Below are positions 8,933-19,273 of a DNA stretch of 64,000 nt, piece by piece. Location of the stretch: the NCBI RefSeq assembly GCF_031180965.1, contig NZ_JAPSLH010000004.1, positions 1 to 64,000 on the forward strand, given 5' to 3'. A program made the translations under genes and the position numbers. The stretch is from Chelativorans sp. Lineage in GTDB: Bacteria > Pseudomonadota > Alphaproteobacteria > Rhizobiales > Rhizobiaceae. Under the pieces are notes generated by a model. That model had not been told where the DNA came from, did no database searches, and saw only the letters and a list, made by a program, of their open reading frames with translations. Every line of letters begins with the position of its first letter. Position 1 is the first letter of the stretch.

Positions 8933-10540
8933 TCAGGGCTGGATCGCCGTATCGGCCCAGTTGGACACCACCCAGCGCGGATTGTTCGCGATGTTGAGGA
9001 TATTGTCCCGCGCCACGCTGGTGAAGGTCCATTCCGCGACATTGATGAGCGGCAGGTCTTCCGCCACCAGACGCTGGAAATCCTTGTAAAGGGCGATGCG
9101 CTCCTCCGCATTCACGGTCGAGGCCGCCTTGTCGATCAGCGCGTCGAGCTCGGCATCGGCATAGCCGCCCTGGTTTGAGAACGGGACGCCCTCGGGAATG
9201 CCGGACTTGACGAGGATGGTGGTCGAGATCGCCGGATCGTCGCGGAAGACCGGGGATCCCACGGCGAGATCGAAGTCGTGATCCGTATAGACCGCCTTCA
9301 GATGGGCCGGCGTATCATTGTTGACCACCTGCACGTCAATCCCGACTTCGGCAAGGGCCTGGCGCAGATAATCGCCGAACTGCCGTGTCTCGGTGAAGAA
9401 GGGCGCCGGCAGGAGCCGCAGCGAAAAGCGCGTGCCGTCCTCCTTGCGCGCATAGCCTGCTTCGTCCAGCAGCGCGTTGGCCTTGGCGACGTCAAAGCCG
9501 TAGGCCGGTACGTCGGGCGTATAGAACTCGGTGGCATTCTTCGGCACAGGCCCGGTCGCCGCCTGCGCATAGCCGAGGAAGATCGTGTCCACCACGAATT
9601 TCCGATCGATCGCATGGGCGATGGCCTGGCGCACCTTGGGATCGGCCAGGATCTCGTTGCGGTGGTTGATCTCGACCACCAGCTGATAGGTGAGATCCTC
9701 GTAGCCCTTGGTGACTACGGTGAGGCCCGGCACCTGCGAGATGCGCTCGAGGTCGACCAGAGGCACCTGGGAAAAGGCGGCAAGCTGTATCTCATCGGCC
9801 TCCAGTGCCGATGCGGCCGCCGCCCGGTCCGGCAGGATGCGGTAGATGATCTCGTCCAGCTTCGGCTGGCCTTCGTTCCAGTAGTCGTCATTGCGCACGA
9901 GACGATAATATTCGCCCGGCCGGTGCTCGGCGAATTTGAACGGGCCGGTGCCGATCAGCTGCGCGTTGGCCGGATTGGCCGCGATATCGGTGCCCTCATA
10001 AACGTGCCTCGGCAGCACGCTGGTGACTGCCGGCAGGGCCTTCAGGATCATCTGCGGCGGCGTGGGAGCGGAGAATTTGAAGACCGCCGTGTGGTCGTCC
10101 GGAGTCTCCACATCTTCGAGATTGGCGAAGACGGTGCGACCGAGATTCTGCAGCGGCTTCCACACCTGCAGGGCTGAAAATGCCACGTCGGCAGAGGTGA
10201 AGGGCTTGCCGTCATGCCAGGTGACGCCCTCGCGGAGCTTGAAGGTGATGGAGCGCCCGTCATCGGCCGCCTCCCAGCTCGTCGCAAGGCGCGGCTCCAG
10301 CCCGTCCTCGTCGTACGACGCTTCGGCCAGCGGCTCGATCACCTTGCTGGCGATGAAGAAAACTCCGTTCGACGCGACAATGGCCGGATTGAGACTGCGC
10401 GGTTCGGAGTCGGCGGCGACGACCAGCCGGCCGCCGCTGGGCGTCTCCTGGGCGACCGTTTCAGCCGGAAGGACGGCGAGCCCCATCAACAGCGCCGCCG
10501 GAGCCAAAAAAGCCCGGTGGAAATCCGAGAAACTGAACAT
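8933..10540 (-). CDS. ABC transporter solute-binding protein, family 5 (peptide/opine/amine type)
   Basis: This 535-residue periplasmic protein starts MFSFSDFHRAF and has a Sec signal peptide cleaved near AETVAQE. The family-5 fold is recognisable by EPRSLNPAI, the signature TFKLREGVTWHDGKPFTSADVAFS and NHRNEILADPKVRQAIAHAID. The start at 10540 has a GGAGAGG Shine-Dalgarno; a start at 10561 would add seven residues. Family-5 proteins bind peptides, nickel complexes, opines or diverse amines, so the ligand is open. The adjacent transaminase gene suggests an amine or vitamer, but that is inference. Confidence 0.9.
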   Translation of the reverse strand: MFSFSDFHRAFLAPAALLMGLAVLPAETVAQETPSGGRLVVAADSEPRSLNPAIVASNGVFFIASKVIEPLAEASYDEDGLEPRLATSWEAADDGRSITFKLREGVTWHDGKPFTSADVAFSALQVWKPLQNLGRTVFANLEDVETPDDHTAVFKFSAPTPPQMILKALPAVTSVLPRHVYEGTDIAANPANAQLIGTGPFKFAEHRPGEYYRLVRNDDYWNEGQPKLDEIIYRILPDRAAAASALEADEIQLAAFSQVPLVDLERISQVPGLTVVTKGYEDLTYQLVVEINHRNEILADPKVRQAIAHAIDRKFVVDTIFLGYAQAATGPVPKNATEFYTPDVPAYGFDVAKANALLDEAGYARKEDGTRFSLRLLPAPFFTETRQFGDYLRQALAEVGIDVQVVNNDTPAHLKAVYTDHDFDLAVGSPVFRDDPAISTTILVKSGIPEGVPFSNQGGYADAELDALIDKAASTVNAEERIALYKDFQRLVAEDLPLINVAEWTFTSVARDNILNIANNPRWVVSNWADTAIQP

Positions 10541-10561
10541 TCGAGACCCCTCTCCTACCAT

Positions 10562-10579
10562 GGTCCGCTACGGACCGTA
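10562..10579 (-). promoter_or_regulatory. Overlapping palindromes upstream of the binding-protein gene
   Basis: GGTCCG-CTA-CGGACC (10562-10576) overlaps TACGG-A-CCGTA (10569-10579), about 22 bases before the start codon of the solute-binding protein. Such nested short palindromes can be operator sites or an mRNA leader hairpin. No cognate regulator gene is visible nearby. Confidence 0.3.
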
Positions 10580-10758
10580 CGTTGCCTGGACGCCGCTGGC
10601 GGCACAGATGCCGTATGTCGCGCCTTCGCGACCTTGTCCGCGACGGCGAATGTACCAAAATCCGGCGGGGCGCAGCCAAGTTTTTCCATGAGCCGAGCCG
10701 TTGCGGGAATGGCGTTGAGCAGAGACGCCAAAAACCCCCTCCGCACCGGCGGCCGCCA

Positions 10759-11936
10759 CTATCCGGCGGCCTCGATCACGTCCATGGCCGCCTCGACGGC
10801 CTTGCCGGCCTCCGCCTCGTGTCCCAGCGCGCGGAGCGCGCCGGCAAAGGCGGTAAGTGCGGCGACGGCATAGATCGGCTGCGCCGTCGGCCCCATATGG
10901 CCGATGCGCGTCAGTTTCCCATCCGTCGCGCCCCGGCCGCCGGAGAAGACGACACCGTAGCGCTCGCGCGCGGCTTGCCTCAGCGCCTTCTCGTCGAGCC
11001 CCGCGGGAGTGCGGACCGCCGTTGCCGTCGGCGAGGCGATCGCCTCGCGCGCGGGCCACAAGGAAAGCCCCATTGCCTTGATGCCCGCCCGCGTGGCCCG
11101 CGCGGTAAGGTCATGCCGTGCCCAGACCTTTTCCGGACCCTCGGCCAGATAAAGATCGAGCGCCGCGTCGAGCCCGTTGACGTCGGCCAGCAGGGGCGTG
11201 GAGGGAAAGGTCTTTTCACGCGACCAGGCGTGCTCCCAGTCGAGGATGCTCAGCACCGAGGCGCGCGGAGCGGCGGGGTTGGCCTTCATCTTTTCCCATG
11301 CGCGGTCGCTTACGCCGAGGAGCGTGAGGCCGGGAGGGGCGCCGAGGCACTTGCCGGGACCGGTGACGTAGATGTCGGCGCGGCAATCCTCCGGATGCGT
11401 GTCCATGCCGCCGAAGGAGGAGACGGCGTCGACGATGAGATAAGCGCCGTGGGCCGCCACGAGCGCGCCGATCTCATTGATCGGATTGATCGTCCCCGAA
11501 GGCGTGTCATGGTGACAGACGCTGACCACGCTGATCTCGGGGTGTTTCTTCAGCATGTCCGCGACCGCCTGCGGATCGACCGCCTCGTTATAGGGCACCT
11601 CGATCTCGAGCAGGTTGGGCGAATGGCGCTTCGCCCAGAGCCGAATCCCTTGCCGTAGACGCCGGAGGCAAGGTTGAGCACGGTGTCCCCGGGCGCGATC
11701 AGCGAGGCGGCGGCCGCTTCCAGCCCCAGGATCGGCTCACCCTGGAGGATGACCGGGCGGGTGGATAGGCGCATGGCGCGCTGCGCCTTTTCCACCACTT
11801 TCTCGTAAAAGGCCTGGAAGGTGGGGTCGTAATCGTAGGGGACGGCTCTCGCCAGGCCGCGCAGCACCTCCGGATAGGGGCTCACAGGGCCGGTGGTGAG
11901 CGCAATGACCGGCTGGTCGTCATTCGAATAGCGCAT
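10759..11936 (-). pseudogene. ppaT: Pyridoxamine-pyruvate transaminase gene with one-base frameshift
   Basis: Two minus-strand frames (11550-11936 and 10759-11598) together encode about 392 residues of a class-V, PLP-fold aminotransferase that closely follows recalled Mesorhizobium loti pyridoxamine-pyruvate transaminase, an enzyme of vitamin B6 degradation (pyridoxamine + pyruvate to pyridoxal + L-alanine). The first frame gives MRYSNDDQPVIALTTGPVSP through NLASGVYGKGFG; the second resumes at EVPYNEAVDPQAVADML, with the lysine region VTGPGKCLGAPPGL and the C-terminal RIGHMGPTAQPIYA intact. Inserting one base between 11638 and 11639 restores TAC-TGG-GCG-AAG and joins the frames. The start at 11936 has a GGGGGA ribosome site. 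It is either a recent inactivation or a sequencing error; everything else looks under selection. Confidence 0.85.
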
Positions 11937-11972
11937 GCTTCCCCCAGCCATCCCCGGCCGGCGCTCCGCCCG

Positions 11973-12323
11973 TCACTGCGGAAGAGCGGCGACGCAGACG
12001 ATCTCCACCCGAATGCCGGGATGCGCCAGGCGCGCCTCGACACAGGCGCGGGCCGGCGGATTCTCCGGATCGATCCAGCGGTCGTAGACGGCGTTCATGC
12101 CGTTGAAGTCGGTTATATGCGCCAGATAGACCGTGGCCGACACGATGTGCGACTTGTTCGCGCCCGCAGCGGCCAGGAGGCCGTCGATCTTGGCGAGCAC
12201 CTGCCTGGTCTGGGTCTCCAGGTCAGCCTCGAAATCGTCCGGCACCTGGCCCGCCAGAAAGATCATGTTGCCGGCCTTCACGGCCTGGCTCATGCGCGGA
12301 CCTTTTTGAAAACGCTCGATCAT
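11973..12323 (-). CDS. RidA/YjgF family enamine/imine deaminase
   Basis: This 116-residue cytoplasmic protein has the Rid family fold. RidA members hydrolyse reactive enamines such as 2-aminoacrylate released by PLP enzymes. Visible family features are IFLAGQVPDDFEAD, the central TVYLAHITDFNGMN and the arginine-bearing PPARACVEARLAHPGIRVEI block that binds the substrate carboxylate. It starts 24 bp after ilvD and ends 36 bp before the transaminase gene. That suggests cotranscription with a branched-chain amino acid gene and a PLP enzyme, both sensible contexts for Rid proteins. Whether it is archetypal RidA or another subgroup cannot be decided by eye. Confidence 0.88.
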   Translation of the reverse strand: MIERFQKGPRMSQAVKAGNMIFLAGQVPDDFEADLETQTRQVLAKIDGLLAAAGANKSHIVSATVYLAHITDFNGMNAVYDRWIDPENPPARACVEARLAHPGIRVEIVCVAALPQ

Positions 12324-12347
12324 CGTCCCGTCCCTCGTAAAACTTTG

Positions 12348-14183
12348 CTATTCCGGCAATATGCGGACCGCGCCCTTGTCGGCGCTGGCGGCGAAGGCCG
12401 CATAGGCCTTCAGCGCGGTGGTGACCCGGCGCTTGCGGTGTTCCGCCGGGTTCCACCCCTTGGCGTCCTGTTCGGCGCGACGGCGCGCGATCTCCGCATC
12501 GTCCACGGCAAGATGGATGCGCCGGTTCGGAATGTCGATCTCGATCATGTCGCCCTCCCGGACGAGGCCGATCAGCCCGCCATTGGCCGCCTCCGGCGAC
12601 ACATGGCCGATGGAGAGGCCGGAGGTGCCGCCGGAAAATCGTCCGTCCGTCACCAGCGCGCAGGCCTTTCCGAGGCCCTTCGCCTTCAGGTAACTGGTGG
12701 GATAAAGCATCTCCTGCATGCCCGGGCCGCCGCGCGGTCCCTCGTAACGGATCACCACCACGTCGCCCGCATTGATGTTGTTGGACAGGATCGCCTGCAC
12801 GGCCGAGTCCTGGCTCTCAAAGACGCGCGCCGGACCGGTGAATTTCAGGATCGATTCGTCGACGCCAGCCGTTTTCACGATGCAGCCGTCCGGCGCCAGA
12901 TTGCCCTTCAACACGGCAAGGCCACCGTCCGTCGAGAAGGGGTGCTCCGCGCTGCGGATCACGCCTGTCTCGCGGTCGAGGTCGAGCTCGTCCCAGCGCC
13001 GGTCCTGACTGAACGCCGTCTGGGTGGGCACGCCGCCGGGGGCGGCAAGGAAGAAATCGCGCACCTTCTGGCTTTTCGTCCGGGCGATATCCCAATGCTC
13101 GATCGCCTGGCGGAGCGTGGCGGCGTGAACAGTCGGGAGATCGGAATTGATGAGGCCGGCGCGCTCAAGCTCGCCCAGGATGGCCATGATCCCGCCGGCG
13201 CGGTGCACATCCTCCATATGGACATCGGACTTGGCCGGCGCGACCTTGCAGAGCACCGGCACGCGCCGGGAGAGGCGGTCGATGTCCTCCATGGTGAAGG
13301 GGACCTCGGCCTCGTGCGCGGCTGCGAGCAGGTGCAGCACGGTGTTGGTTGAGCCGCCCATGGCGATGTCTAGCGTCATCGCATTCTCGAAGGCGGCGAA
13401 GCTGGCTATCTGCCGCGGCAGCACGCTGTCGTCTTCCTGCTCGTAGTAGCGGCGGGCGAGATCGACGATGAGGTGCCCCGCCTCGACGAAGAGGCGGCGG
13501 CGATCGGCATGGGTGGCGAGCGTGGAGCCATTGCCCGGCAATGCCAGGCCGAGCGCCTCGGTGAGGCAATTCATGGAATTGGCGGTGAACATTCCCGAAC
13601 AGGAGCCGCAGGTCGGGCAGGCGGAGCGCTCGATCACCTGCACGTCCTCGTCGCTCACCCGATCGTCGGCGGCGGCGACCATCGCGTCGACGAGGTCGAG
13701 CGCCTTCGTCTGCCTGGAAAGGACGACCTTGCCCGCCTCCATCGGCCCGCCCGAGACGAAGACCGCGGGGATGTTCAGCCTCAAGGCCGCCATCAGCATG
13801 CCCGGAGTGATCTTGTCGCAGTTGGAGATGCAGACCATGGCATCGGCGCAATGGGCGTTGACCATGTATTCGACCGAGTCGGCGATGATCTCGCGCGAGG
13901 GCAGCGAATAGAGCATGCCGTCATGGCCCATGGCGATGCCGTCATCGACCGCTATGGTGTTGAACTCCTTGGCGACGCCGCCCGCCGCCTCGATCTCTCG
14001 CGCCACGAGCTGGCCCAGATCCTTGAGATGCACGTGGCCCGGCACGAACTGGGTGAAGGAATTGACGACGGCGATGATCGGCTTGCCGAAATCGCTGTCC
14101 TTCATGCCGGTGGCGCGCCAGAGGCCGCGGGCCCCGGCCATGTTGCGGCCATGGGTCGTTGTGCGTGAGCGATATGGGGGCAT
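12348..14183 (-). CDS. ilvD: Dihydroxy-acid dehydratase
   Basis: This 611-residue enzyme dehydrates 2,3-dihydroxy-isovalerate and 2,3-dihydroxy-3-methylvalerate in valine/isoleucine synthesis. Iron-sulfur-ligand cysteines are seen in [12 protein letters not shown] and [20 protein letters not shown], and the lysine/magnesium region in [17 protein letters not shown]. The C-terminal [15 protein letters not shown] and [10 protein letters not shown] motifs are intact. The start at 14183 ([20 protein letters not shown]) fits the family length. The frame stays open to 14345, but the extra 54 residues look non-coding. The RidA gene follows at 24 bp. Confidence 0.97.
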   Translation of the reverse strand: MPPYRSRTTTHGRNMAGARGLWRATGMKDSDFGKPIIAVVNSFTQFVPGHVHLKDLGQLVAREIEAAGGVAKEFNTIAVDDGIAMGHDGMLYSLPSREIIADSVEYMVNAHCADAMVCISNCDKITPGMLMAALRLNIPAVFVSGGPMEAGKVVLSRQTKALDLVDAMVAAADDRVSDEDVQVIERSACPTCGSCSGMFTANSMNCLTEALGLALPGNGSTLATHADRRRLFVEAGHLIVDLARRYYEQEDDSVLPRQIASFAAFENAMTLDIAMGGSTNTVLHLLAAAHEAEVPFTMEDIDRLSRRVPVLCKVAPAKSDVHMEDVHRAGGIMAILGELERAGLINSDLPTVHAATLRQAIEHWDIARTKSQKVRDFFLAAPGGVPTQTAFSQDRRWDELDLDRETGVIRSAEHPFSTDGGLAVLKGNLAPDGCIVKTAGVDESILKFTGPARVFESQDSAVQAILSNNINAGDVVVIRYEGPRGGPGMQEMLYPTSYLKAKGLGKACALVTDGRFSGGTSGLSIGHVSPEAANGGLIGLVREGDMIEIDIPNRRIHLAVDDAEIARRRAEQDAKGWNPAEHRKRRVTTALKAYAAFAASADKGAVRILPE

Positions 14184-14341
14184 TGCTGTTCCAGTCTCGG
14201 GATTTGTCGGTGGCCGGCCGCCTCCGTCGCGGCAGCCTTGGCGGCCGGAAAGATGCATACAACTTCCAGCGCGCAAAAGGCAAGGCAAGGCGAGGCAGCC
14301 GCTCCGGGCGCGCTGGAGGGGTTCTTCAGAGAGGCAAAGGC

Positions 14342-15892
14342 TCAATCGGCCGAAGCGGTGCGCTCGTAGAGGGTCGCGCCGGTTTCCGAATCCACCCCGG
14401 CAAGGCTCACATCATAGCCCCAAAGCCGGCAAACGTGGCGGAGGGTGGCATCACGGCTCTGCTCCTCCAGCAGCACACCACTTTTCACATTGTGCTGCAG
14501 GCGCAGGTGCCGGTCGCCCAGGAGATCGACATCGACCACCTGGATGTCCGGCTGGTTGACGCCGATGTCGTAGCTGCGCGCCAGCGCGGCGCGGATCCCC
14601 TCATAGCCGCGCTCGTTGTGAATGGAGGCGACCTCGCAATAGGGGTCCTTCGACTTGTCCTTCAAGAGGAAGAGGCGGAAATTGCGGATCAGGGCCGGGC
14701 TCAGATACTGCAGGATGAAGGACTCGTCGCGATGGTTCGCCCAGGCGTCGAGCAGCGTCTCGCGCCAAGCGCCGGTGCCGGCGATGTCCGGGAACCAGTC
14801 ACGATCCTCGGCGGTCGGATCATTGCAGATGCGCTGGATGTCCTGCATCAGGGCAAAGCCCAGCGCGTAGGGGTTGATGCCGGGGAAGCGGGGATCGTCG
14901 AAGTCCGGCTGGAAGACCACATTGGTGTGGCTCTGCAGGATCTCCAGCATAGGGCCTTCACCGATCCTGCCCTGATCGTAGAGCCGGTTCATGATGTAGT
15001 AGTGAACGAAGGTGGCGCAGCCCTCGTTCATCACCTTGGTCTGGCGCTGCGGGTAGAAATACTGGGCGATCACACGCACGATGCGCAGGATCTCGCGCTG
15101 CCAGGGCTGCAGGACGAGGCTGTTCTTCTCGAGGAAATAGAGCAGGTTCTCGTCCGGCAGGTTGAGCCGCTTCTTGCGCTCGGCGACCTCCTGCTCGACC
15201 TCGTCCGAAATCTCGTCCGAAGTCCGGGCCGGCAGGGTCCGCCAAAGATCGCTATAGGTCTGCTCCTCGTATTCGAGGCGCTCGCGCGCCCGCTCCCGCT
15301 CCTTCTCCGAGGAGAGGCGCGGCGGGCGGCGGTAGCGGAAGACGCCCTGATCCATCAGCGCGTGGGCGGAATCGAGGATCGCCTCGACGGCAGCGGTGCC
15401 GTGCCGCTCCTCGCATTTGGCAATGTATTTCTTGGCGAACTCCATATAGCTCAGAATGGCGTTCGCCTCGGTCCACTGCCGGAACAGATAGTTGTTCTTG
15501 AAGAAATGGTTGTGCCCGAAGGAGGCATGCGCGGTCACCAAGGCCTGCATGGCCATGGTGTTCTCCTCCATCAGATAGGCGATGCAGGGATTGGAGTTGA
15601 TGACCAGTTCGTAGGCCAGGCCCCGACGGCCGGAGCGATAGAGGTTCTCCTCGAAGACGAAGCGCTTGCCGAAGGACCAGTGCTGGTACATCAACGGCAT
15701 GCCGACGGAGGAATAGGCGTCGAGCATCTGCTCGGAGGAGATGATCTCGAGCTGGTTGGGATAGACGTCGAGCTTCAGCTCATCGAGCGCGATCTTCTCG
15801 ATCGCGTCATAGGTGCGCGACAGCGTGGCGAAATTCCAGTCCGAGCCCGTGAAGAGGAGCCCGGAATCTGCGCTCTTGCTTGTGACCGTCAT
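14342..15892 (-). CDS. SpoVR family protein
   Basis: This 516-residue cytoplasmic protein begins [11 protein letters not shown]. It carries the characteristic SpoVR segments [47 protein letters not shown] and [20 protein letters not shown], and ends with the [17 protein letters not shown]-type C-terminal domain. SpoVR-like proteins occur with PrkA and DUF444 proteins in a three-gene cluster found in many bacteria and linked to starvation or stress; their biochemical activity is unsettled. Here the gene lies 5 bp behind the DUF444 gene, third in that operon. A frame open to 16030 is an upstream extension into the preceding gene and is rejected. Confidence 0.92.
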   Translation of the reverse strand: MTVTSKSADSGLLFTGSDWNFATLSRTYDAIEKIALDELKLDVYPNQLEIISSEQMLDAYSSVGMPLMYQHWSFGKRFVFEENLYRSGRRGLAYELVINSNPCIAYLMEENTMAMQALVTAHASFGHNHFFKNNYLFRQWTEANAILSYMEFAKKYIAKCEERHGTAAVEAILDSAHALMDQGVFRYRRPPRLSSEKERERARERLEYEEQTYSDLWRTLPARTSDEISDEVEQEVAERKKRLNLPDENLLYFLEKNSLVLQPWQREILRIVRVIAQYFYPQRQTKVMNEGCATFVHYYIMNRLYDQGRIGEGPMLEILQSHTNVVFQPDFDDPRFPGINPYALGFALMQDIQRICNDPTAEDRDWFPDIAGTGAWRETLLDAWANHRDESFILQYLSPALIRNFRLFLLKDKSKDPYCEVASIHNERGYEGIRAALARSYDIGVNQPDIQVVDVDLLGDRHLRLQHNVKSGVLLEEQSRDATLRHVCRLWGYDVSLAGVDSETGATLYERTASAD

Positions 15893-15897
15893 TTTCG

Positions 15898-17211
15898 TCA
15901 CCTGCGCGCTGCTCCGGCAGGCTGCCTGGCGAAGAGCCGGCGGAAGACCGGGTAGATGTCGGCGGGCCGTGCGATTCTCGTCATCTGGAAATTCGGCCAT
16001 TTCTCGCCGACCGAGCGATAGGAGCGCCAAAGGGAGGTGCCATTGTCGGTGGAGCCGAAAATCTCCGTTTCCCGCTCGTCGATGATTTCCACATAGGCAT
16101 AATACTGGCAGAGCTCCATGAGCTCATTTCTGAGCAGGGCGGCGCAGCGCTCTGAGTCGCCGGCGATGTTGTCGCCGTCGGACGCCTGCGCGGCATAGAT
16201 GTTCCACTCCCGGGCCGGATAACGCTCCGCGATGATGCGCTGCATCTCCTCGAGGGCGGTTGAGACGACGGTGCCGCCGCTCTGAGTGGAATAGAAGAAG
16301 GTCTCCTCGTCCACCTCGCGAGCCTCGTGGGTGTGGCGGATGAAGACGATATCGATGCGTTCGTAACGGCGCTTCAGGAAGAGATGGAGGAGCACGAAAA
16401 AGCGCTTCGCCAGATCCTTCTCGCGTTCGCCCATGGAGCTGGAGACGTCCATCAGGCAGAACATGACGGCGCTGGCATTGGGCAGCGGCTGCGCCTCGAA
16501 GCGGTTGAAGCGGACATCGACCGGGTCGACATAGGGGATACGCTTTCGCCTGCGCTCCAGCCTCTCCCATTCCTGGCGCAGCGCTTCGATCCGCTGCTCG
16601 ACGGCTTTACGATTGGGCTGGGCTTCCAGCTGCGCGATTTCGGCCGCCAGCCGCTCCACCTCCTCGCGCTTGGGCCTGTGCAGGGCGATCCGGCGCCCAT
16701 AGCTGTTGCGCATCGTGCGGCCGACATTGATGTTTGTCGGGGAGCCGCTCGTGGCAAAGCCAGCCCGCCGGGGCTTGAAAGAGACAGCCTCCTTCAGGTT
16801 CAGCTTCACCATGTCGGGGAGCTCGAGGTCCTCGAAGAAGAGTTCGAGCACCTCCTCGCGTGAGAGCACGAACTGGAAATCGTCGTCGGCGCCGCCGCGG
16901 CCGCCCTCCGAGCCCGAGCCTCCGCCGCCAGATCCAGGCTTCGGCAGGCGGTCGCCGGGAGCAAATTCCTTGTTCCCGGGAAGGATGTATTGCCGTTCGC
17001 CGCTGGTCCGGTCGGGATGGAAGGTCGGCTCGCCGGTACCGCGGACCGGGACCGGGACGCGGTGCTCCGCATCCACATCCGCGATCCTGCCGGCCTTGAC
17101 CTGCTCCTTGATGGTCCGCTTCAGCTCCTCCCGCGCCCGCTTCAGGAAGCGCTGCCTGTTACCCAGGCTCTTGTCCTTGGGGTTAAGCCGGCGATCGATG
17201 TAAATCGTCAT
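15898..17211 (-). CDS. DUF444 (YeaH/YhbH) family protein
   Basis: The 437-residue product starts MTIYIDRRLNPKDKSLGNRQRFL, typical of YeaH/YhbH. The middle has a Gly/Ser-rich low-complexity linker (about residues 94-107, GSGGGGSGSEGGRGG). The C-terminal half contains a von Willebrand factor A-like metal site, CLMDVSSSMGEREK (DxSxS). In enterobacteria yeaH is cotranscribed with yeaG (prkA) and responds to nitrogen starvation. This gene lies 18 bp downstream of prkA and 5 bp upstream of spoVR. Its molecular role is unknown; a scaffold or regulator of the PrkA kinase is an inference from the cluster. Confidence 0.92.
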   Translation of the reverse strand: MTIYIDRRLNPKDKSLGNRQRFLKRAREELKRTIKEQVKAGRIADVDAEHRVPVPVRGTGEPTFHPDRTSGERQYILPGNKEFAPGDRLPKPGSGGGGSGSEGGRGGADDDFQFVLSREEVLELFFEDLELPDMVKLNLKEAVSFKPRRAGFATSGSPTNINVGRTMRNSYGRRIALHRPKREEVERLAAEIAQLEAQPNRKAVEQRIEALRQEWERLERRRKRIPYVDPVDVRFNRFEAQPLPNASAVMFCLMDVSSSMGEREKDLAKRFFVLLHLFLKRRYERIDIVFIRHTHEAREVDEETFFYSTQSGGTVVSTALEEMQRIIAERYPAREWNIYAAQASDGDNIAGDSERCAALLRNELMELCQYYAYVEIIDERETEIFGSTDNGTSLWRSYRSVGEKWPNFQMTRIARPADIYPVFRRLFARQPAGAARR

Positions 17212-17229
17212 CAGGGAACCCGCGCATCG

Positions 17230-19179
17230 TCAGCCCGCCTTGTTGACCCGCATATACCAGTCGACGAGCCGACGGACCTGCCGCTCGGTATAGCCGCGCT
17301 CAACCATGCGCTGCACGAATTCCGCATGCTGCTTCTCGGTCTGGGTGTCCTTCTTCGAACCGAAGCTTATCACCGGCAGGAGATCCTCGACCTGGCCGAA
17401 CATTCGCTTCTCGATAACCTCGCGCAGCTTCTCATAGCTCGTCCAGGACGGATTTCGGCCATTGTTCTTGGCGCGCGCCCGCAGGGTGAACTTCACCACC
17501 TCGTTGCGGAAATCCTTCGGGTTGGCGATGCCGGCCGGCTTCTCGATCTGCGACAGCTCGCTGTCGAGGACCTGCCGGTTCAGGATCTGGCCCGTATCCG
17601 GGTCCTTGAAGTCCTGGTCCTCCAGCCACGCATCGGCATAGGCGATGTAGCGGTCGAAGAGGTTCTGCCCGTACTCGCTATAGGATTCCAGATAGGCCTT
17701 CTGGATCTCGTGGCCGATGAACTCGGCATAGCGCATCGCAAGCTCGGACTTGATGAAATCGAGATAAGTGGTTTCCTTCTCCTTCGGGAACTGCTCGCGC
17801 CGGATCGCCTGCTCCAGGATATACATCAGGTGCACGGGATCGGCCGCTACCTCCTTGGTGTCGTAGTTGAAGGTCTCCGACAGGACCTTGAACGCAAAGC
17901 GCGTGCTGACCCCGGTCATGCCCTCGTCGACACCCGCGGCGTCGCGGTATTCCTGCACGGACTTGGCCTTCGGATCGCTATCCTTCAGGTTCTCGCCGTC
18001 ATAGACGCGCATCTTGGTGTAGAGCGGCGAGTTCTCGTGCTCGGTCAAGCGGGTGGCCACCGTGAAGCGGCTCAATATCTCCAGCACCTCGGGCGCGCAG
18101 GGATTGCTGGCAAGCTCGCTCTCGCGCAGAAGCTTCTCGTAGATCTGCTTCTCCTCGGTGACGCGCAGGCAATAGGGGACCTTCACCACCAGAATGCGGT
18201 CGAGGAAGGCCTCGTTGTTCTTGTTGTTCTTGAACTGCAGCCACTCGGATTCGTTGGAGTGCGCGACCACGATGCCCTGATAGGGGAAGGCGCCGAAATT
18301 CTCGGTGCCGTTATAGTTGCCTTCCTGGGTCGCGGTCAGCAGCGGGTGCAAGACCTTGATCGGCGCCTTGAACATCTCGACGAATTCGAGCAGGCCCTGG
18401 GTCGTGCGGTTGAGGCCGCCGCTGTAGGAATAGGCGTCGGGGTCCGCCTGGCTGTAATTCTCCAGCTGGCGGATATCCACCTTGCCGACAAGGGAGGAGA
18501 CATCCTGGTTGTTCTCATCGCCGGGCTCGGTCTTGGCGATACCGATCTGGCGCAGCCGGGAGGGCATGAGCTTGACGACGCTGAACTTGGAGATGTCGCC
18601 GCCCTCCTCATCGAGGCGCTTTGCCGCCCAGGGAGAGATGAGGCCGGTCAGCCGGCGCCGGGCGATGCCGTATTTGTCCTCCAAAAGGTCGGCCATGCGG
18701 TCGGGATGGAAGAGGCCGAGGGGCGATTCGAAGATGGGGCTGATCTTGCCATTGACCGAGAGCGTATAGATCGGCCGCTGCTCCATCAGCTTCTTCAGCC
18801 GCTCGGCGAGGGAAGACTTGCCGCCGCCCACCGGGCCGAGGAGGTAGAGGATCTGCTTGCGCTCCTCGAGCCCCTGCGCGGCGTAGCGGAAGTAGCCCAC
18901 GATCCGCTCGATCGTGTCTTCCATTCCGTAGAAATCGGCGAAAGCGGGATAGATCTTGATGGTCCGGTTGGAGAAAATGCGCCCCAGCCGCTCGTCCTTG
19001 CTGGTATCGATGAGCGTCGGCTCGCCGATCGCGTCCACCATCCGCTCGGCGGCGGTGGCGTACATGGACTTGTCGTCGCGACAGGCAAGCAGATATTCCT
19101 GGAGGCTCATCTCCTCCCGCGCGGTACTCGTGTAGATCTCCGAAAAAAGATCGAAGACGTCAGATTCTCTCCTTTGCAT
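17230..19179 (-). CDS. prkA: PrkA family serine protein kinase
   Basis: This 649-residue protein combines an AAA+-type ATP-binding N-terminal domain, with Walker A (GPVGGGKS, residues 115-122), and the C-terminal PrkA kinase-like domain. PrkA-family proteins act in starvation and general stress responses. The start MQRRESDVFDLFSEIY at 19179 is supported by a GGAGAAGG ribosome site; the open extension to 19278 overlaps the promoter and is rejected. It is first of the prkA-DUF444-spoVR operon. Upstream, a perfect GGAAC-N16-CGTT element places it in the EcfG/PhyR general stress regulon, consistent with the family's known starvation role. Confidence 0.95.
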   Translation of the reverse strand: MQRRESDVFDLFSEIYTSTAREEMSLQEYLLACRDDKSMYATAAERMVDAIGEPTLIDTSKDERLGRIFSNRTIKIYPAFADFYGMEDTIERIVGYFRYAAQGLEERKQILYLLGPVGGGKSSLAERLKKLMEQRPIYTLSVNGKISPIFESPLGLFHPDRMADLLEDKYGIARRRLTGLISPWAAKRLDEEGGDISKFSVVKLMPSRLRQIGIAKTEPGDENNQDVSSLVGKVDIRQLENYSQADPDAYSYSGGLNRTTQGLLEFVEMFKAPIKVLHPLLTATQEGNYNGTENFGAFPYQGIVVAHSNESEWLQFKNNKNNEAFLDRILVVKVPYCLRVTEEKQIYEKLLRESELASNPCAPEVLEILSRFTVATRLTEHENSPLYTKMRVYDGENLKDSDPKAKSVQEYRDAAGVDEGMTGVSTRFAFKVLSETFNYDTKEVAADPVHLMYILEQAIRREQFPKEKETTYLDFIKSELAMRYAEFIGHEIQKAYLESYSEYGQNLFDRYIAYADAWLEDQDFKDPDTGQILNRQVLDSELSQIEKPAGIANPKDFRNEVVKFTLRARAKNNGRNPSWTSYEKLREVIEKRMFGQVEDLLPVISFGSKKDTQTEKQHAEFVQRMVERGYTERQVRRLVDWYMRVNKAG

Positions 19180-19248
19180 CGCACCTTCTCCCGACAGGCC
19201 CGGTTGGTTGCAACGGTGATCGTTGCCTGTCGGCTCCTGCCTGGAGGG

Positions 19249-19273
19249 AACGGCTTCCACCTGCCAAGGTTCC
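19249..19273 (-). promoter_or_regulatory. EcfG (general stress sigma factor) promoter of prkA operon
   Basis: On the minus strand GGAAC (19273-19269) is followed after 16 bases by CGTT (19252-19249). This is the exact consensus of EcfG-type extracytoplasmic sigma factors that run the alphaproteobacterial PhyR-NepR-EcfG general stress response. Transcription would start near 19240, leaving a leader of about 60 bases before the prkA start codon. Confidence 0.75.
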
